A DNA stretch of 64,000 nt from Oscarella lobularis (Eukaryota; Porifera; Homoscleromorpha; Homosclerophorida; Oscarellidae), in assembly GCF_947507565.1 (NCBI RefSeq), contig NC_089177.1, positions 1,610,648 to 1,674,647 on the forward strand, written 5' to 3'. This document shows positions 11,701 to 23,495 of this stretch, in pieces. The position numbers were made by a program, and so were the translations under genes. Position 1 is the stretch's first letter. The number at the start of each line of letters is the position of its first letter. Below the pieces are notes generated by a model. That model did not search any database and had not been told where the DNA came from. It was given only the letters and a program-made list of their open reading frames with translations.

Positions 11701-12140
11701 GTGGAGTGGTCAAAGTGGCTGATTTGGGATGCACAAAACTCGTACCAAGGATAATTGAAGGTCCCGAGAACGTGAGAGGAACAAAGGCCGTTGGTACGGC
11801 GCTCTTTAGAGCCCCAGAAATAATTCGTGGAGAAGACTACGGCGCATCGGTAGACGTGTACAGCTACGGAATTACCTTGTGGGAAATTCAAACTGCAAGG
11901 CGTCCATACTTCGATCAGTTGCAGCTGGGCGTCCCAGTGAGAGATGTTGTAGATCGAGTTGTTAAAGAAGACCTTCGGCCCAAGTTTCCCACCTATTGCG
12001 ACAAAGATATGCAAGAACTGACTCAGTCATGCTGGCAAACAATTCCACTTCGACGACCTACCTTTGACAAAATCATTCACGAGTTGGAGTCAATGTGCGA
12101 TCTCATCGGTAAGATTAGCACCTGTAGGAAAATTATATAA
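8769..12140 (+). CDS. Transmembrane receptor kinase with kelch-like ectodomain
   Basis: One uninterrupted 1,123-residue frame. Residues 1-22 form a signal peptide (PFILLLLYCESLLV). Residues about 30-690 contain repeated GG/W blades (LLYGGADNH, YSFGGTLKNG), suggesting a kelch/galactose-oxidase-type propeller with many N-glycosylation sites. A cysteine-rich CPPGTYND segment (about 703) and an EGF-like module ending CECNAGFIGIKC (about 740-770) follow. The membrane segment is at about 777-800, then a coiled linker. The kinase domain (about 840-1105) has GEGSFG, VAVK, HRDLKSDN, DLG in place of DFG, and APE. HRDLKSDN points to the tyrosine-kinase-like (TKL) group rather than a classical receptor tyrosine kinase. 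All catalytic residues are present, so it is probably active. No introns. Confidence 0.88.
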   Translation: MQRHLPFILLLLYCESLLVNAITAVTGDDCMEHIKYHNWCRLSSSWSPNIPRARSDLAVATYRRRYNDSSLGLTHILIYGGKSLVSGDNNNKNDSWIYSIRANSWKPVMLPITVHPPKFYNYRDTLTTLCQTQVLLFPQSLEEAWLFNGTTEEWKSINNTSLTSPSARSGYSLSAVPSDKTTCRCKESLLLYGGADNHVATYSNELWEFRCEEDSEVIKYRWINIPQNSSSWPPNLAYHTSFSVNAYMYIVSGSNCSNCSETFSDGIWRFQVQKSTWSLYDRVNFTEPQIGVVMREIGVVLLMSRHSSTNTVNVRFYDIHRKRVAFSPFNFGLADTDVFAGNMVATDDNVILLVGPDPYGKKVMATWRIDGLQMFNGLKSKDQKNLPFKRFRRPDLFPTPNEIGRVTAAIVGDVLFYHVKPCGIWQFDFNASMWTFYDPEWQPELSTALVSAFDDNILVAFATDVNSQKYELWIYRPSQRMWRQVHRPKARLPNREYKTFKAMQNKSLILYGSKEDPTELWIVTLNLSAMTATSYYLCRGSEIILPNLSHVHIALFEDALYSFGGTLKNGSCTVNLVRINVRKNTARCDFANLTHSDDKCVWKSAAIGRRVFYLAYNTTDTTPEREYGDLWTLDLPTVNQELAYNNQYHFHARSFLLAYKDKLVTWLPYKERDGGDGWFLYTFQPGCSPGTSSTDFQKYPCLPCPPGTYNDKKGAKTCEKCGDDLTTSSVGSTSLKNCTCAPSACHHGKCILSSNYTTKRCECNAGFIGIKCQYSTPFVFGSPLVVTIVLLVIAITYCAKRIKKQKKLSSQRYEQLQETRDDLQQAVIKLSDIWSANNEEIKWLKVIGEGSFGHVWSAEYRDEIVAVKVFKVKADDCTDEQLKDFNDESELLRSIFHANIVQFIGTGKNVEGKPFIVLEYMARGSIRHELDTNYALAPMELKLQVKYALDAAKGMRHLHSKGRMHRDLKSDNLLISDRGVVKVADLGCTKLVPRIIEGPENVRGTKAVGTALFRAPEIIRGEDYGASVDVYSYGITLWEIQTARRPYFDQLQLGVPVRDVVDRVVKEDLRPKFPTYCDKDMQELTQSCWQTIPLRRPTFDKIIHELESMCDLIGKISTCRKII

Positions 12141-12840
12141 AATTAATTAAGGCAACCACACTTACCCAACTCTTATAGCGGTAATATACCCTACAGTAGC
12201 CTAAGGTCAAGTGATTTTACTTTCATCTAAACGATGTTCTTTAGATTTCAAGTAAGGATCGTGGCGCGTATGCAGCTAGTCTTCTTAATTAAAGTACTGG
12301 AAAAACACTGTTTTTCGAATTTAACTGTTTACTGTACGTACGTCTATAGCATGCGCGATCGTCTCCTCCATGAAAAAGTAGCAAATTGCGTGCCTCATAG
12401 TCTACTTCACGGGTTCATTAGAGCTCCAGTCCTATACTGTCCTAGTCTATACTTAGACCTTTAGTTATACTTAATTTTTTTCGTTGACCAAAAGTCTAAC
12501 GTACGGTGTACGTTAGGTTTTTAATTGCTCGTGTTCTTCTACCAGAGCTAATACAATAAGAGTTTTTTGTACACTAGCTGTACCTTTTTGGCGAGTAGGC
12601 TTTGTACTGAAGCATCCGTGGTAGCATTCTGGTGGTCGGCCGCTCAAAATGTCTGCCAGCTGCGCGCTCCGGCCCTCGGCTAACCGGTCAGAGGAAGCTT
12701 CCTCTGCTCTCTCTGAATTAAGTTAGGCATGCGCGAGATGGGAGTGACGCTGCACTGACGCAGTCCCGTTCCCGTGATCTCGGTCTGAAGCCGTCTTCCT
12801 GTGAAGTCTCTGCTCCGAGCGGCTTCGTCTCAGCGTTCTT
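12141..12840. other. Intergenic region upstream of the giant ankyrin gene
   Basis: About 700 bp with no supported gene. A short palindrome, CTAACGTACGGTGTACGTTAG, lies near 12497. The GC-rich stretch from about 12600 to 12840 probably holds the 5' UTR and promoter of the next gene. Confidence 0.5.
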
Positions 12841-15800
12841 ATGGCTTCTACTCCTGAAAAGAGTGAAGGAAACGACGGGGAGTCTTCGTCGTTCGTTTCT
12901 AACGTTTTCGACCCGACCGATGACGAGCAGACCGACGTCGTTTGTGAAGAATACGTTCGCACTGCAGGAAAAGAGTACTGTCTTGCATGCAACATGCTTC
13001 GAAATATGGAGAAAGCGAGTGACGTTGAAGATTTGTACTGGATGGTCCTCAACGTTGCGATTGCTGACTCTGGTTGTCTTGCAGCCTGCCAAAGAGCTTT
13101 GAAAGAGCCGCGTAATGTTGACGTGAACAAGCCCGACTTTTCTGGGCTTCGTCCTTTGCATATAGCAGCCAAAAATGGGTGTGTTCCCGTGTTTCGTCTT
13201 CTGCTGAGTAAAGTGAGTGACTTACAAGGGGCTCTTAGCGCACGAGACAACTTTGGGAATCAGCCCCTGCATTTCGCAGCTGAAGGAGGGCACGAGCGCA
13301 TTTCTGATATTCTCCTTGCAAACGGGGCAAGCGTCACCGCTCGAAATGGCGCCGGCCAGCAGCCACTGCACGTCGCCGCCAAGAAAGGTCACACCCGCCT
13401 TGCCAGATTTCTCATTGAAAGAGGAGCTGATGTGGCAGCAGAAGACAACGTTGGTTCGCAACCTCTTCATTTAGCTTCGCGCGAAGGACGCCACGAAACG
13501 TGTGCCCTGCTCCTTTCGTTTGGAGCCTTAGTGGATGCAAAGGACAAAAAAGGAAATGTTCCTATTCATTTTGCTGCTTTTATGGGCCAAGACAGCGTAT
13601 GCGAATTGCTTGTTGCCAGAGGCGCCCAGACGAATGTCTGCAACAAGCAAAAGACCTACCCGCTTCATTTTGCATCTAAAATGGGCCACACGAGAACATG
13701 TGATCTTCTGGTCAGCAAAGGCGCTTTTCTAGACGCTGTAGACGTTACGGGTGCAACGCCACTCCATTTTGCAGTGAAAAACAGTCACGCCGACACTTCC
13801 AAGTTTCTCGTTTCCAAGGGAGCGTCAGTCAATGCCACGTCATTCAACGGCATGTCATCGCTTCATCTTGCTTCTACTTCAGGCCAAACTTTGATTTGCA
13901 GCGTGCTGCTGAGTAGCGGAGCAGACGTTGCTTCTGTTTCTAAAGACGGACTACAGCCACTGCACTGCGGTGCCTATGGAGGTCACATTGAAGTGTGCAG
14001 ATTGCTAGTCGCAAATGGGGCTAATGTAACAGCCGTTGACAAGAAGGGTCATCAGCCCCTTCATTTTGCTTCCGAATCTGGACATGCAGAAGTCTGCGAG
14101 TTTTTAATTAGCAGTGGAGCAGAAATCGCTGCTTCAAATACAAAGGGTCTTCAGCCACTTCATTTGGGCGCGATGCAGGGTAAAATTAACGTCTGTCGTG
14201 CTCTAGTTAGCGGAGGTGCTCCAATCGACGGGAAAGATGACGTCGGATTTCAGCCTTTGCATTTTGCATCGCAAAAAGGTTATTTGGGAATTTGTGACTA
14301 TTTTTTGCAAAATGGAGCCAGAGCAACGGTCTGTGAAGGCAAGGGAAACCAGGCTATACATCTCGCTGCGGAAGGAGGACACGGAGAGATCTGCCTATTA
14401 CTTATTCGTAGTGGTGCTCCCGTGGACTCTTTGGGGCAAAATGGTATGCAAGCGTTGCACTTTGCTGCAGCACACGGACACGCGGGAACGTGTCGAATAC
14501 TTCTCGAAAGCGGTGCTGATCCGGCCTGCATTAATGCGACCGGATCTCAACCGCTGCATTTTGCTTCTAGTGGAGGTCACATCGATGTGTGCGAAATGCT
14601 TCTTAGCGTCAACGGCAGTTTGCTTGAAAGAACTGATTGTGGTGGTAAAACGCCACTTCATTTCGCTGCGCAAGAGGGGCATACTGACCTGTGCGATTTT
14701 TTGCTTGAGAAAGGAGCAACTGTTTCTGTTAGTGACGAAAACGGACTTCAGCCGCTGCATCTCAGTTCGAAGTTTGGCCGAAGCAGAACGTGCGCTCTCT
14801 TGGTTGACAGGGGAGCGAAAATTGAAGCCTTCAGCAAAGTAGGTGGTCAGCCGCTTCATCTCGCTGCCTCAGGAGGTCACGCAAGCGCGTGCAAAGTTCT
14901 AGTTGGAAAAGGTGCTGACGTTAACTTTGGTACACGAAGTACCAACTTGAGACCACTGCACTTCGCTGTTATTGCTAATTCTTTGGAAACTTGTGTATGC
15001 TTGTTGGAAAGAGGTGCTAGAGCTACACTTGTGGACGGTTTCGGTACGCAGCCTATCCACGCGGCTGCCAAGTTGGGCTACGCGAATATTTGCGAACTGT
15101 TGATCACTCGTGGAGCGACTGTATCTGCTCTCGATAATGAGGGAAAGACGCCACTTCACCTTGCCGCTGAAAAAGGTGACGTCATCACTTGCCAATTCCT
15201 GCTCGTGAAGGATGCTAGCATTTCGGCTACCGACTTAGCCGGACTTCAGCCTTTGCATTTGGCTGCCTCTAGCGGAAACGAGGAGCTGTGCCAGCTTTTA
15301 ATAGATAATGGCGCTTGCGTCGATAGCAGTGACAACAATGGAAATAAACCTTTGCATCACTCTGCCATGTCTGGCCACGCTAAAGCGTGCAAAGTTCTTT
15401 CAAATTGCGGTGCAAATCCGAAAGACGTTAACAACAACGGTATGCATCCCATTCATTATGCCGTTGCTTCAGAGTTCGTTGAAGTTTGCGAAGTCCTCTT
15501 TCAGGCCGGAGCTGACGTCCGAGCGGTTGTTCCAGGTACGGGATTGGAGCCGTTGCATATCGCTTCAGTTTCTGGCACTGTTGACACTTGCGATTGGCTT
15601 CTTGACAAAGGTGCTAGCATCACTGCTCAAGATGTTGACGGTAATACTCCTCTTCATTTGGCTTCTACTAAAGGCCAGGCAAAGGCGTGCTCATTACTTC
15701 TTAGCAAAGGCGCTGTTCTGAGTGCTTGCGACAACAATGGACACCAACCTATTCACTTGGCCGCTATTGAAGGTCAAACCGAAACGTGTCAAGTGCTGAT

Positions 15801-18800
15801 TGATAACGGAGCCAACGTCTTGGCTGCTGATGGCGATGGACTTCTATCTCTGCATCACGCCTCAAACTTTGATCACAGCGAAACGTGCGAGCTCCTTCTT
15901 CGCAATGGTGCAAGCGTTGCGGCTATCGATAAGGTGGGAAATCAGTCTATTCATAACGCCGCCAGACGAGGTCACATCAGAACGTGCAAAATTCTCCTAG
16001 CTTTTGGAGCCAGCATCGCCGCACGTGGCTTCAACGGTTTTCAGCCTATTCATCTTGCAGCAAGAACTGGCAAGACGGTAATTTGCGAATTTCTTATTCG
16101 TGAAGGAGCGAGCGTAAGGGCGACGCTTCCAAATGGGTGCCATGCTTTACATTTTGCGGCTGAATCAGGTCACCTCGACACGTGTGATCTGTTGTTAGTT
16201 GAAGGGGCACTTGTGACTGCTTCTGACAAGGCGGGACTTCAGCCTCTTCATTATGCCGCAAGAATGGGTCACACTAAAACTTGCAAGCTACTTATTGAAA
16301 GAGGAGCTGATGTGTGTGCAGGCGATGTTCAGCCGCTGCACTTGGCTGCTCAGTCTGGCCACTCGGAGACTTGCGAGGTACTCATCGACTACGGTGCAAA
16401 CCTTTCGGCGTTAGAAAGTACGAAAGGATACTCTGCCCTGCACCTTTCTGTGTCGCATCCTAAAACGTGCGAGCTGCTGCTGCTAAAGGGAGCTAATGTG
16501 GCTTTGGAGAACGCCGACGAAGAACAACCTCTTCACGTCGCTTCTATGGTGGGCAACGTTCTGTCGTATAAAGCTCTTTTGGAGAAAAAGGCGGACATTA
16601 ATTCTTGTAACAATATTGGCTGGAAGCCGCTTCACTGGGCTTCGAAAATGCTTCATGCCGATGTTTGCGACTTGCTGATCAAGTCTGGTGCTGATGTTGC
16701 AGCCACCGATAACAACGGAACTCAAGCCATTCATCTGTCAGTGGCAATGAATCGCCCTGAAACGTGCAAATTGCTGATCCAGCATGGTGCCAGTGTGCAC
16801 GCAACGAATAATATGGGATTGCAGCCTTTGCATCTGGCTTCTTCGCTAAACACTTCCAAAGTCGTGGAATTTCTTCTGAAGATGGGAGCTAAGGCTGATG
16901 CTGTTGACTTGCAAGGAAATACTTCGTTGTTCCATGCTGTCGGTAAAAACAGCTTAGAAGCCTGTCAAGTTCTTCTTGCCGCTGGTGCTAATGTGCTATT
17001 GCCGAATAAAGAAGGCTTTCAGCCTCTACACCTTGCTGCAGGTGAAGGATACATTAGACTTTGTGAGCTTCTCGTTGAATCAGGTGCAAGTTTTTCAGCT
17101 TCTATTAACGATGGCAAGCAGTCACTTCATCTTGCTTGTATTGGAAACAAGGAGGCCGCGTGCGAATATCTCTTGCGGAAAGGCGCCGATGTGGAGGCTG
17201 AAGATAATAGGGGACTTCGGCCTTTGCATTATTCCGCGCTTATGGGTAGCGTGAGGATCTGCGAAACACTTTTGCAATTTAAGGCGTCAATTGTTGCTGC
17301 TGTTTCTTCAAGTGGAGATCAACCGCTACACTTAGCGGCGCAAAGGGGCCACACCAACGTCTGCAAGATACTCGTTGCTAATGGTGCAAATGTCTCTTCT
17401 CGAGACTTGAACAATAATGAGCCATTGCATTGTGCTGCTCAGTGCAATCGCGCTGAAACGTGTGCATATCTTATTGACATGGGAGCTAACCTAACGGCAG
17501 CGGACAACGATGGAGACCAGCCACTCCACTGTGCAGCTATTGAAGGTCACAAAAGAACGACTCAGTTGCTAATTGACAAAGGAGCTCCTTTGGAGCGAGC
17601 GAATAGTGACGGCAATCACCCTCTTCATTTAGCTGCCAAAATCGGTAGCGCTGATACATGCCAGCTTCTTATAGCCAAGGGAGCTCGAGTTGCAGCAATC
17701 AATAATAGCGGATGTCAGCCGCTTCATTTAGCGTCGATGAAGGGCCATTCGAAGGCGTGCCAAGTTCTTTTGCGCAACGGAGCTAATGTTGCGGCATTTG
17801 ACAGCAGAGGCCGCTTGCCACTGCATCTTGCTTCTCAGAACGGTCACCCGCAAACGTGCCGTGTACTCATTGACGGAGGCGCGAGTGTCATGGCTTTCTT
17901 CCACAACGGTTATTCGCCGTTGCACCTTGCTGCAGAGGCTGGGTGTACAGAAACATGCGACATCCTTTTGACGAGCGGGGCAAAGGTGGACGCGGCGGAC
18001 GTTGATGGCAATCAGCCGATTCATCTTAGCTCTAAGAATGGTCATGCAGCCACTTGTAGTCTACTAGTAAGCAGAGGTTCAAGCGCAATGGCGAGAAATA
18101 GCGGCGGAATGCAGCCAATTCACTTCGCCGCAACGAGCGGCGACACCAAGACTTGTGACTTTCTCTTGCTTAAGGGAGCTAAATCAAGCGATAAAGATTT
18201 TGCAGGAAACCAACCTCTTCATTTTGCCGCTGAATCTGGGCAAGTTGTTACCTGTCAATTCTACCTAGAGCGCGGAGTCGACGTTGCTGCTTGTAATAGT
18301 AACGGATATCAGCCTCTGCATCTTGCATCGAAAATGGGGCACACCAAAGTTTGTCAATTGCTCCTTAGACTTGGAGCAAAGGCGACAGCTTTCTATTACA
18401 ACGGATACCAGCCGCTTCATTTTGCAGCTGAATCAGGACACGCTGACACGTGTTTATGTTTAATTGAAACTGGTGCTTCGATTAATTCTCCGGCCGGTGA
18501 CGGTAATACTCCATTGACTCTTGCGTCTCGCAATGGGCACCAGAAAACGATTGAAATCTTATTAGCAGCGGGTGCTAGTACAGTAAAAGTGGAAAAAAGT
18601 TTTCATCACGGTGAACCTTCAGCTACAACGGCGGGCAACAGGTTTCAACCTGTTGTGAGCCCTAAAATGTTATCTTCTTCGCAGGAGAAGCTAACCTTTG
18701 CTAGTGAAGAAGTTTCCAGTGAACTCATTCTCGAGGACGTTTTAGAGAAGAACGACGATCTTCGAAAAGACGACTCTAGCAAGGCGCTGCTTCTTTTCAA

Positions 18801-21800
18801 AGCAGCATCAGTTGGTGACGAACGTACTTGTAACCAGTTACTCCAAGAAGGAGTCAGTCCGTCGGTGATGAGAGACGACGGATTGCAGCCACTTCATTTG
18901 GCGGCCGAAGGAAGCCACGTGCATATTTGTGACTTGCTTTTGGACTATGGTGCCGATGTTGCTGCAAAGAGCAAAAGCGGAAAAGAGCCATTTCATTTTG
19001 CCGCGTCGACCAATCATTGCGTTACTGCTTCTAGGCTTATCAGTCGCGGCGCAAATATTTCTGCTGCCGACAATACCGGAAAGCAGCCTTTGCATCTCGC
19101 GGTTGGCAGTGGACACATAGACATGTGCAAATTTTTAATTAACAGAGGAGCAAACCTGGAAGCGTCGGACGTCGAGGGAAATAGGCCGTTACACATAGCC
19201 GTTCGAAAGGGATGGTTCGCTTTGTGCGACTTTCTGATTTCGAATAATGCTAACGTGTCGGCAAAAAATTTGGAAGGTGAAGAACCCTTACACGTGGCTG
19301 TCGATGCTGGCTTTGCAGAATTTGTCAAGTTTCTTTTGGAAAGCGGTTCTGATCCCTGTGCGAGAAACTTTAGCGGCGAAACACCTCTTTACCTGTCCTT
19401 TCTGTATCACAAGGACGAAGCTGCAAAGCACATTATGACATACTGCGAGGAGAAAGCTATTTTAGAGCAAATGGCTTTGTTGGTAAATCCCAGGGATTAT
19501 GAACATGTTCTTCAGCTACTCGATGACAGAGTCGCGAAGCAAGTGGCCATGTGCAATCTCGACGTCAGTAATGCTCTTGTCGCAGCGGTGTGCGCAGAGA
19601 ATTATCCGTTTGTAAAGTGGCTTGCAGAACGCGGAGCTGATTTTGATCGGTTCGGCGAGAGAGCCTTGATACAGGCAGCCAAGACACACAAGTACAACAT
19701 GCTGGAAATTCTTGTTGACTACGGGGCTAACGCGAGAAAAGCAGTCAGAACGAACTCGGACGCCAAAGCCGTTCCGGTTTTGTCAAAAACAGGTACATAC
19801 TAATGCTAACGTAGTAAATTTTTAGAACTCTTTTTCCTTAGCCGATTATCCAATTCAATTTCTGGATTCCAGAGAAAAGCGAATATATCTTGAAGCTCTT
19901 AGGGAAGGTACGAGCGACGCAGCTTTCGTTCGGCTTGACGTCGTTGGAAAAGACGGCGCAGGAAAGACAAGTTTGCGCAAATCGTTGACCAGTCAAAAAT
20001 TTAACCCTGATGAGCCTAGCACCGTGGGAGTCGAGTTTGACAAAAAGTGTGAAATCGTTGTTTCGAAGTCGTGCAATTGGAAAACGTCGCTCGACGAAGC
20101 GACTCACGCCGAGATTTTCGAGAAAGAACTGTCATCAACAATCGCGAGTGAGGCGAGGTCTCAAGCAATTCATTCCTTAGCGAACGAAGACGGTTCTGTT
20201 CGTGACGAATGTCAAGAGGCCGCCAGCGTACCTGAACGTTTGGAGCATAAGGTTTCAGATGCTGAAACCGTTGAAGAAATCAGTCCTGTTTTGCCTCCTA
20301 AAGGAGATCACTTGCTGCGTCATCAAACAAAACCAGAAGCGAAACGAGAATTTCTTGGACCCAGAGACGACCTTGAGAAGTCATCCGACGAGCAGATTTG
20401 TAAAGCTGAACTGTTAGATCAGGGAAGCTCTGCAGGAGCTGCTGTGAGTGAAAGAACGGCGAGTTGCGACCACGATGGCATGTTCCCGGCCATTGAAATG
20501 TCGTTGCCACTAAGGAAAAATTTGTCATTCCCAAATCAAAGTCTAAGCGAAAAAGAATTCAATGAAGCCTCCGAAGGAGAAGAAAAGGAAGAAGAAGACG
20601 CGAGTCTTCATTCTGATCCTTACGACGTGATGCCTGAAAGCGTCAAAGAACGCGTTCAAGCACTTATTGATGACAACGTGCGTCACAGCTCAGTTCGACG
20701 AGAAACGTACATTGACATGCTGGATTACGGTGGACAAGACGTTTTCTACGCTACGCACTATCTGTACCTTTCAAAGGAAGCAATATACCTCGCAGTGTTT
20801 GACGCTTCTGTACCGCTAGACAGTCAGTCATCTTCTTATTTTCGTGCACCGGGCTCCGAACCGGTCAAAATTGACGAATTTCCTGGTAAAACCTACTACG
20901 ATCGTCTTGAGGAATGGATTTCGGCTGTGTATTTGATGGAGCCGCCAGACAACAGAAAAGTCTTTTATGACAGAGGAAACCGATGCGAAACTCCGTCCGT
21001 ACTGATTGTCGGAACTCACAAAGACAAGGCAGCACTTGTTCCGGGTTTGCTGGAGAGGCAAAACAAGTATCTAGAGGAAAGGCTGAAAGGGAAGTCGTTT
21101 TGGAAGCACGTTGTTGAAGCGTCTGAAAATCGTGTCTTCTTTGCCATCGATAACACCAAGTCGGATCCGCAAGCACCCACTTCCGAAGACCGAGATGTTC
21201 AGTTGCTACGTCTGAAAGCGGAAGAAATAGCGAAGGATCTTTCTGGAGTCCGTAAAGTTCCTCTCAAGTTTCTTCGTTTTGAACGCTTTGTACGAAAGAT
21301 GAAAGCAGCGTCTCCTCGCAAAACGACAACAATTAAGAGTCTGAGGACTGTCGCTTCTGTTGTGGCGTCAATCAGCGACGAAGAATTCCCTCTCGCTATT
21401 CGATTTTTGTGCAACAGAGCTGTCATTCTTTATCACGATATTCCTGGCCCAAAAACTGTGAACGACACAGTTTTGGATCCCTCTTGGCTAGCAAGAGTGA
21501 TGCAGAATATAATTACGGTACCTTCCCGTCAAAGCCTGCCCTCTTCGCTTCGCAACGACGTTGAACGATCAAAATCTAAGGGAATTTTGACAAAAGAATT
21601 CGTCGACTATCAGCTCAAAACTGTTGAATCGAAAGATCTTGTTCTTAAGCTTATGCAGTATTTCGATCTGCTCTGCGACTACTATCGTTTCGAGCTTCAT
21701 TCAGGATCAGGTGACGACAGAAAACATCTCATCAATCCCGATGGTCCGGAGAGAGACGATTTGGTTGTCGACAACAGTTCTCTTCCTAAGCTTGCTTACT

Positions 21801-23059
21801 TTATTCCTTGCCTTCTAAGAGAACAAGGAGAACTGGAGTCTTTAGTGACGTCACCGGAATGCAGGACGTTCCCGTTGTATCTTTACTCGAAAGACGCTCG
21901 CGTTCCTCCGCCGTTGTTTTATCGGCTGCTAACGCGTTTATCGCGATTGTTTCCACGTTTGCCACGACTTCACCGAAACGTCGGGTACTTTCATGTCTAC
22001 TATTGGCACACATTGGAAATTTCTCTTTTTCAATACTTTTTTCGAATTTGCGTGTTTGTTGCGGATGGTGGTAGACTCCACCGCGCTGTCTGCTCTCGCA
22101 TACGAAATTTGGTCTGCAAAGAAATCAATGAAATGAAGATGCAAGGGATGGCGTCGCTTCAGCTTTGTCTGGGATACTTTTACAATTCGCACGCATCGTG
22201 TCTTCCCCAAAAGTGTGAAGAAGACACGTTTGTTAGTCTTGAAGGCTTTCCTCATAGAACGGGTCAACTGTTTGCCGGAGAAAGCGAGGTTACCCCTCCT
22301 TCCAATTTGGCTGTGTGGTACGAAAATTCCTCGTTTAGGGTAAATCGCGTTATATTTCAATAGTATGAGTCGTGATGAAATTTTGTAATCGCAGGTTTCA
22401 GAAAAACTAGAGAGCTCGACAATGGTTGAGAATATCATATCTAATCCTTTGCACGACGCTATTGCGACCATTGCTGAGAAGCTTGATAAAGAGCTTTCAA
22501 AAGACAACTGGCTGGCTCTCGCTAATGAGCTGCTGAGACGACCTCCGAAGGATAGGAGCGAAATAATAGGAGAAGATAGTCCCACACTGTGGGTTCTTAA
22601 AAAATGGGTTCAGCAGGACGGTAAACAGGCAACAATATGTTCACTTGGCACAGCATTGAGTGGTATATATCGTAATGACCTGGCGGAAATTTTGCTAAAA
22701 TTTTTTGAAGTATGATCCTAAATATATACGTGCTATTGTTATAGTACTACTCACGTAATCCTTTTTAGGGTCCTGAAGAAACGTTCAAAGGCTGGCAGCA
22801 AGAGACTAGGAGTACCCAACGCGCAGCTAGCGACGGTAAGTAGTTCAAAATTTATCTTGAAATTAGGAATTCGGACATTTTCAGCTGGTGCAGGTGTTCA
22901 TATTTCGCGTGGAGCAATATCAGCGTCGCATGGGGCTACTGCAATTGATCGCAGGTGTGCAGTACCATTTGACCAATGCTTATACTTATTGATTAATTTT
23001 GTTCTTTTAGCATCACTCTTATCCAACTTGTAGAGCATCTCCACGCTATGCCCGTTTGA
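12841..23059 (+). CDS. Giant ankyrin-Roc-COR-death domain protein (DAPK-like, no kinase)
   Basis: Six phase-consistent exons: 12841-19792, 19842-22339, 22395-22709, 22769-22835, 22885-22954, 23011-23059; 3,316 residues. Exon 1 alone encodes 55 ankyrin repeats in a row (about residues 98-1915), a 65-residue linker, then about seven to nine more, mostly the 33-residue unit NGxQPLHLAAxxGHxxTCxx. Exon 2 carries a Roc GTPase: P-loop GKDGAGKTS (about 2353), DYGGQ (about 2615) and THKD; then COR. Roughly 200 mostly charged, acidic residues sit between P-loop and DYGGQ, far longer than in usual Roc domains. Exon 3 (LSKDNWLALANELLR) is a death domain. The order matches DAPK1 without its N-terminal kinase and calmodulin region. 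Likely a cytosolic scaffold or GTPase in cell-death or immune signalling (inference). The last two small exons are the least certain. Confidence 0.88.
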
Positions 23060-23495
23060 CATATTATGTAACCATATGTATTTTATCCTTTTACTTATTG
23101 ATAGTTTCACTGTTTGCATGTGCCAACATCTTTGTATTTCTCGTACTAGTCGTTTTATGTACTATACTGATTCGTTTTCTGGTTACACTGCCAGTGTGTA
23201 GTCCAGTGTTGTATAGTTGGTATAGTAGACTGTATCGACAACGTTAACTTGTGTGTATTGACAGCAAATGCCTGAAAACGATCAAACGAGTTCGAAGACG
23301 ATGTTTAATGCCAGAGAGTATTCAGTCGAGCAATAACACAAATGAACTCTTCTTGTGCAAAGCACTTCCTTCTCAAAGACCTCAATCCACTGGCTTCGGT
23401 TTTGGAAAATTCCTGAGCTGTGGCGCGCCCCTAGCCTGCGCCCCGTGACCTAGACTCTAATACGGGAACCACGCTCGTCTCTCCAGTGGACTTCT

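Noticed and set aside
14216-14842. 208-codon frame inside the ankyrin exon
   Set aside because: Off-frame shadow created by the regular repeat composition.
21938-22585. 215-codon minus-strand frame over the COR region
   Set aside because: Antisense shadow with no domain; the plus-strand COR and death domain reading is clear.
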